Shown here piece after piece: positions 32,966-36,597 of a stretch of DNA of 36,597 nt. Below the pieces are notes generated by a model. The model was not told the DNA's origin. It saw only the letters and a list, made by a program, of their open reading frames with translations, and did no database searches. Position 1 is the first letter of the stretch, and each line of letters opens with the position of its first letter. The position numbers were made by a program, and so were the translations under genes. The stretch is from positions 1 to 36,597 of the forward strand of contig JAKFVC010000293.1 in the NCBI GenBank assembly GCA_021732415.1. Direction: 5' to 3'. The DNA comes from Planctomycetaceae bacterium (GTDB lineage: Bacteria > Planctomycetota > Planctomycetia > Planctomycetales > Planctomycetaceae).

Positions 32966-34282
32966 ATGCGACCCGTGATCAACAAACGAATGATTCGCAG
33001 TGTGATTTTTTTTGGTGCCCTCCTGGGATTGCTCAGCGTTGGCCGTTCCGTTTCCGCTCAGGAAAATGCACTGAAAGATTTCCCCAAACTCTCCATCAAG
33101 ACCGACTGGCCCTGGTGGCGTGGTCCACAGCGCAACGGGATTGGAGGCGATCAACCCGTACCGACGACGCTCAGTGACGCGGACAACGTCGTGTGGAAGA
33201 CGCCCGTCCCCGGCCGCGGCCATTCGTCGCCGACGGTTGTTGGTGATCGGGTTTATCTGACGACGGCCGATGAGAAAAAGAAGGTTCACTCGGTCCTGGC
33301 CTTCGACCGCGCGACGGGCAAGCAACTGTGGGAGACCGAGGTCAACCGCGGTGGATTCCCCGAAAGAAATCATCCGAAGAACACCGAAGCCAGCCCGACC
33401 GTCGCCTCAGACGGCGAACGACTGTTCGCCACGTTCTACAATCACGACGCCGTCCAGGCTGTCGCGTTGGATTTGAACGGTAAGATCATCTGGAAAGAGC
33501 CGGCCGGCCCCTTTCACCCGACCTCTTTTCAATATGGCTATGCTCCGTCACCGTTGATCTATCGCAATTCGGTGATCGTTTCCGCTGAGTTTGACGGCGA
33601 GAGTTTTTTATCGGGATTCAATCGGCCGACGGGCAAGCGCTTGTGGAAGGCTGACCGGCCTCACAGCATTTCGTTCTCGTCACCCGTGGTTGCACCGATC
33701 GGCAACAGAGACCAACTCTTGCTGAGCGGTTCTCAAAAGGTTTCGTCGTTTGATCCAGCAAATGGTAAGCCACTCTGGTCGATTCCCGGTACCACGGCAG
33801 CGACCTGCGGCACAATGGTCTGGGACGATGGAATCGTCTTTGCCAGCGGCGGCTATCCCAAGGCCGAAACCATCGCAGTCAAAGCCGACGGCAGCGGCAA
33901 AGTCCTCTGGAAGAACAATCAGAAGTGCTACGAGCAATCGATGCTGGCCTACCAGGGACATCTCTATGCGCTGACTGACAACGGCGTGATGTTCTGCTGG
34001 CAGGGAAGTGATGGGAAAGAAATGTGGAAGCAACGCCTCCAAGGTCCCGTCAGTGCGTCACCGGTCCTCGCCGGAGGCCACATTTACCAGGCGAACGAAC
34101 TGGGCACGTTGTACGTCGTCCGCCCCAATCCAGAGAAATTCGAACTCGTCGCTGAGAACAAAGTGGGCGACGATTCCTTCCCCAGCCCGGCGATCTGCGG
34201 CGGCCAGATTTTCCTCCGAGTCGGCAGCCGCAGCAGTGGCGAGCGGCAGGAATTTCTATATTGCTTTGGGAACAAGAAGTAG
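32966..34282 (+). CDS. Secreted PQQ-like beta-propeller protein
   Basis: A 438-residue protein with a signal peptide (MRPVINKRMIRSVIFFGALLGLLSVGRSVSA). The mature part starts with WPWWRGPQRNGIGG, the typical opening of planctomycete PQQ-binding-like propeller proteins. Blades recur throughout: HSVLAFDRATGKQLWETEV, AVALDLNGKIIWKE, SSFDPANGKPLWSIPG and MFCWQGSDGKEMWKQ. It covers the whole chain, so there is no separate catalytic domain. Whether it binds PQQ or acts only as a scaffold is not visible. The start is uncertain: ATG 32966 is chosen for its basic n-region, ATG 32990 is also possible, and neither has a well-spaced ribosome site. An intrinsic terminator follows 21 bp after the stop. Confidence 0.85.
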   Translation: MRPVINKRMIRSVIFFGALLGLLSVGRSVSAQENALKDFPKLSIKTDWPWWRGPQRNGIGGDQPVPTTLSDADNVVWKTPVPGRGHSSPTVVGDRVYLTTADEKKKVHSVLAFDRATGKQLWETEVNRGGFPERNHPKNTEASPTVASDGERLFATFYNHDAVQAVALDLNGKIIWKEPAGPFHPTSFQYGYAPSPLIYRNSVIVSAEFDGESFLSGFNRPTGKRLWKADRPHSISFSSPVVAPIGNRDQLLLSGSQKVSSFDPANGKPLWSIPGTTAATCGTMVWDDGIVFASGGYPKAETIAVKADGSGKVLWKNNQKCYEQSMLAYQGHLYALTDNGVMFCWQGSDGKEMWKQRLQGPVSASPVLAGGHIYQANELGTLYVVRPNPEKFELVAENKVGDDSFPSPAICGGQIFLRVGSRSSGERQEFLYCFGNKK

Positions 34283-34302
34283 ATCGAGCTGACTTTCGAT
34301 TG

Positions 34303-34321
34303 GCGCCGTGTCGGCGCTTTT
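34303..34321 (+). terminator. Probable short intrinsic terminator
   Basis: A 6-bp GC stem (GCGCCG-TGT-CGGCGC, 34303-34317) is followed by TTTT, 21 bp after the stop codon at 34282. The T-run is short, so efficiency is uncertain. Confidence 0.5.
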
Positions 34322-34330
34322 AGGAAGATT

Positions 34331-34406
34331 GATCTCACGCCAAGGCGCCAAGGCGCAAAGAAGTCATCTCTTCGTTCTTTGCGCCTTGGCGCCTTTGCGT
34401 GAGATC
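34331..34406. repeat. Palindromic element F
   Basis: Arms of 32 bp (34331-34362 and 34375-34406) pair with one mismatch around a 12-nt loop. The arm core is GGCGCCAAGGCGCAAAGAA, with GATCTCACGC outermost. The element starts 49 bp after the stop of the PQQ-like gene, directly behind the short terminator. Confidence 0.9.
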
Positions 34407-34660
34407 TTATTCCTATTAAACATCTTTTGGCGGTGCGCGAATAAGAGCGCTCGCCCTCCCATTGCGTCGAAATATCCTGCGCCGCGTTGCGGAACTCTCC
34501 GAATAATCCGCGTAGGCAAGTCCGGCGGATTATGCGTGTCTGGGAAACTCGCATCTCACCGTCGCGATCCATTCGCCGATACCGGTCAGGAAGACTCCGC
34601 ACCGACGTTTTTTGGCGTCGGCCGTGAGGGTTATCCTTCCTCAATCAATTAGGAGCCGGA
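34407..34660. other. Unassigned stretch upstream of the RdgC-like gene
   Basis: I see no convincing gene here. There is a short hairpin, CCGACG with CGTCGG (34602-34621), and an AGGAG ribosome site at 34651-34655, 5 bp before the ATG at 34661. The promoter of the downstream gene should lie here, but I cannot place it. Confidence 0.4.
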
Positions 34661-35836
34661 ATGGGATTTCTATCGGGACGGATCACATGCGAACGTTTTC
34701 GCATCACCAGCGACGGGCCGCGCCAGTTTGCCGCCGAACATCTCGATATCTTGATCAAACACGCCATCGGGCAGTTAGAACCGACCGGAGACGGGACGCA
34801 AGTCGGCTTTCTCGCCGGTGAGCACCTCTTCGATACCGATTTCCAATGGGAAAAGGCGATGATCGACGACACACTCCACTGTGCCGTCCGCATCGACACC
34901 AACAAGATTCCTTCGCCCCTGAAGAAGGCCTGGCTGCAGATGGAACTGGCGGTCCTCGCCGCCGAAAATCCCACTGGCCGGCCGACCAAGACGCAAAAGC
35001 AGGAAGCCAAAGAGTCAGTCGAAAAACGCTGCGAAGAAGAACTCAAAACGGGCCGCTACCGCCGCATGCAACAATTCCCGGTGCTATGGGATGCTCGCGA
35101 CGGAATTCTGTACGTCGGCACTTCCAGCCCGGCCTCATTGGAACTGTGCATCAATCTGTTCGAGGACGCGTTCGAGCTCTCATTCGAACAACTGACCTCC
35201 GGCAAATTGGCGAGCGAATGGGCGGTCGAAGACGACCATCGGATGAATCTCGCCGAAGCCGACCCGACTCCCTTCCACACGCGAGAAATCCAGCCCCCGA
35301 TCAGTTGGCACAATCAAGAGTCGGGCAACTTCGATTATCTCGGCAATGAATTCCTGCTGTGGCTGTGGTGGTACCTGGAAACTCAATCCGACACGATCTC
35401 ATTGGCCGACGACACTGAAGTCACCGCGATGATCGTGAAAACATTGCGTCTCGAATGCCCGCGCGGCGAATCGGGCAAGGACACGATCACGCATGAATCT
35501 CCGGTGACGTTGCCCGAAGCTCATCAGGCAGTCCTCTCCGGCAAGCTGCCTCGCAAGGCCGGCCTGATTCTCTCACGCCTCGGAGAACAATACGACTTCG
35601 TCCTGCAAGCCGAGATGGTCTCCCTCAACGGCGCAAAGATCGAGAATGACGAAGGAGGCGGTCGCGGTCCCTTGGAAAATCGGATCCAAAGCATCCGCCA
35701 TTTCAGCGAGACGATCCACTTGCTGTTCGGTGCCTTCTTCGAACGTCGCCTCGGAAAATCGTGGTCACGGGAACTCGAGCAGATTCGCAATTGGCTGCAA
35801 GCGGAACGACAGATCGAGCAACGCGGAGCCGCCTAG
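34661..35836 (+). CDS. RdgC-like protein (recombination-associated family, tentative)
   Basis: A 391-residue cytoplasmic protein with AGGAG 5 bp before the ATG. The first half follows the RdgC pattern. It opens MGFLSGRITCERFRITSDG, then VGFLAGEHLFDTDFQWEK, then a basic helical segment (about 105-130, KTQKQEAKESVEKRCEEELK). A strand-rich piece follows (PVLWDARDGILYVGTSSPAS) and a helix (ELCINLFEDAFEL). In gammaproteobacteria RdgC is a ring-shaped DNA-binding protein of about 300 residues that modulates RecA. This one is longer, with an extra C-terminal region (about 240-391), and the similarity is one of pattern rather than clear identity. Its cytoplasmic nature contrasts with the exported proteins around it. 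Palindrome G begins 11 bp after the stop. Confidence 0.55.
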   Translation: MGFLSGRITCERFRITSDGPRQFAAEHLDILIKHAIGQLEPTGDGTQVGFLAGEHLFDTDFQWEKAMIDDTLHCAVRIDTNKIPSPLKKAWLQMELAVLAAENPTGRPTKTQKQEAKESVEKRCEEELKTGRYRRMQQFPVLWDARDGILYVGTSSPASLELCINLFEDAFELSFEQLTSGKLASEWAVEDDHRMNLAEADPTPFHTREIQPPISWHNQESGNFDYLGNEFLLWLWWYLETQSDTISLADDTEVTAMIVKTLRLECPRGESGKDTITHESPVTLPEAHQAVLSGKLPRKAGLILSRLGEQYDFVLQAEMVSLNGAKIENDEGGGRGPLENRIQSIRHFSETIHLLFGAFFERRLGKSWSRELEQIRNWLQAERQIEQRGAA

Positions 35837-35846
35837 TTATTAACCC

Positions 35847-35932
35847 AGGCGAGCCGGGTGCCGTAAGGCCCCGGACCGAGTGTCAACCCGACGACACGAA
35901 TTGTCCAGGGCCTCACGGCACCCGGCTCGCCT
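35847..35932. repeat. Palindromic element G
   Basis: Arms of 30 bp (35847-35876 and 35903-35932) pair with two mismatches. The arm opens AGGCGAGCCGGGTGCCGT. It begins 11 bp after the stop codon at 35836 and has no T-run. Confidence 0.9.
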
Positions 35933-36018
35933 AGTCGCTTCTAGTACTCACCGTCTTTGCCAATAGCCCCCGCCACCAAGTCCGTTATCATTCCTCATGA
36001 CCGGCACACACTGTCCTC

Positions 36019-36516
36019 ATGAGGTTGTCCGACGAGAACATGTCCAGATTTCATCATCCCGTCACGATGCGCGCCATCGCCCTGTTCGAAGCCGCAAAAG
36101 CGGCCCTCGTGTTGCTTGCCGGATTTGGATGCCTGAGCCTGCTCCATCGAGATGTCCACCTCATCGCCACGCAGATCATCAAGCACATTCACCTCAATCC
36201 GGCTCACCACTATCCACACATCTTCATCGACGCCGCCTCCAAAGTGACCGACACACATCTCTGGATGCTGGCCAGTCTCGCCCTGACCTACGCCATCATC
36301 CGCGGGGCCGAAGCCTACGGACTGTGGTACGAACAGCGCTGGGCCGAATGGCTCGCTCTGCTCAGCGGAATAATCTATCTGCCCATCGAGTTCTATGAAC
36401 TTGCTCACGGAGTCAGTTGGATCAAGGTCAGCGCGGTGGTGATCAACTTCCTGATCATCATTTACATGGCGTATAAGCTGCGCAGGCAGCTTCACGCACC
36501 CGCGACTGCCATCTAA
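36019..36516 (+). CDS. DUF2127 family membrane protein
   Basis: A 165-residue inner-membrane protein with about four hydrophobic segments: AALVLLAGFGCLSLL (about 28-42), HLWMLASLALTYAIIRG (about 80-96), EWLALLSGIIYLPIEFYEL (about 108-127) and VVINFLIIIYMAYKL (about 139-153). RAIALFEAAKAALVLLAG, RGAEAYGLWYEQRWAEWLA and SGIIYLPIEFYEL are the conserved blocks of DUF2127. The function of this family is unknown to me. Starts at 36019 or 36040 (MSRFHHP) are both possible, because neither has a well-spaced ribosome site. The C-terminus (RRQLHAPATAI) is short and cytoplasmic by the positive-inside rule. Confidence 0.82.
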   Translation: MRLSDENMSRFHHPVTMRAIALFEAAKAALVLLAGFGCLSLLHRDVHLIATQIIKHIHLNPAHHYPHIFIDAASKVTDTHLWMLASLALTYAIIRGAEAYGLWYEQRWAEWLALLSGIIYLPIEFYELAHGVSWIKVSAVVINFLIIIYMAYKLRRQLHAPATAI

Positions 36517-36562
36517 ATACTCTGATTGCGACACTCAACCAGCGGTGATATACCTAAAAACT

Positions 36563-36597
36563 GCCCCCCTCGCCCTGGTACTCCGGGGAGAGGGGCT
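36563..36597. repeat. Possible palindromic repeat cut by the window edge
   Basis: GCCCCCCTCGCCCTGG is partly complementary to the following CCGGGGAGAGGGGCT (about 11 of 15 positions), 46 bp after the stop at 36516. The right edge of the window cuts it, so its extent is unknown. Confidence 0.4.

Noticed and set aside
32566-32985. Minus-strand open frame of 139 codons in the region between the sigma and PQQ-like genes
   Set aside because: No recognisable domain, no convincing ribosome site, composition like non-coding DNA, and its start overlaps the signal-peptide region of the rightward gene.
858-36597. CRISPR array
   Set aside because: The repeats are dispersed palindromes of different families. 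There are no regularly spaced direct repeats with spacers and no cas genes.

Overview
The window reads as a chromosomal segment of a planctomycete (phylum Planctomycetota, probably order Planctomycetales). The evidence is the gene content. There are two PSCyt/DUF1549-DUF1553 plus DUF1501 gene pairs, several secreted PQQ-like beta-propeller proteins, and a planctomycete-style leucine-rich-repeat protein. There is also a beta-helix surface protein with a LEPR-XLL-like N-terminal motif, Tat-exported enolase-superfamily enzymes, and an ECF sigma factor coupled to a very large membrane protein. The DNA is GC-rich, and many genes lack a clear Shine-Dalgarno site. I see no rRNA, tRNA, CRISPR array, phage or complete insertion sequence.

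Layout. 1-2235: a clipped leftward gene, a DUF447 flavoprotein-like gene, a large nested palindrome (A1), a small protein with an L7/L12-like tail, and a gene-poor stretch. 2236-6144: rightward pair of a cytochrome-like DUF1549/DUF1553 protein with Ig-like domains and a Tat-exported DUF1501 protein, closed by an intrinsic terminator. 6328-11388: two-gene rightward operon of a secreted PQQ-like propeller and a 1039-residue exported protein with a glycosidase/GATase-like look. 11467-13425, leftward: ispD (isoprenoid synthesis) and an RluA-family pseudouridine synthase. 13613-18273, leftward: a second DUF1549/DUF1553 plus DUF1501 pair. 18675-23472, rightward: two tandem Tat-exported mandelate racemase-like paralogues and an SMP-30/LRR fusion. 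23527-32412, leftward: a beta-helix protein, then an ECF sigma factor overlapping by 4 bp a 1726-residue single-pass membrane protein that is probably its anti-sigma/sensor. 32966-36516, rightward: a PQQ-like protein, an RdgC-like protein and a DUF2127 membrane protein.

The most unusual layer is not protein-coding. At least eleven palindromic elements of about seven sequence families (A-G) punctuate the window, and a possible twelfth is cut by the right edge. All but one lie within about 50 bp downstream of a stop codon, several of them between convergent genes. Some are nested structures with an outer stem and two or three inner hairpins. Relatives recur in opposite orientation, and two copies of family C show a compensated base pair. 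One family C copy also lies in frame inside the signal-peptide region of the 8269-11388 gene.

Most genes encode exported or membrane proteins that would act at the cell surface or in the periplasm, in handling of carbohydrates or other complex substrates. The only clear housekeeping genes are ispD and the pseudouridine synthase. Exact substrates cannot be read from the sequence.
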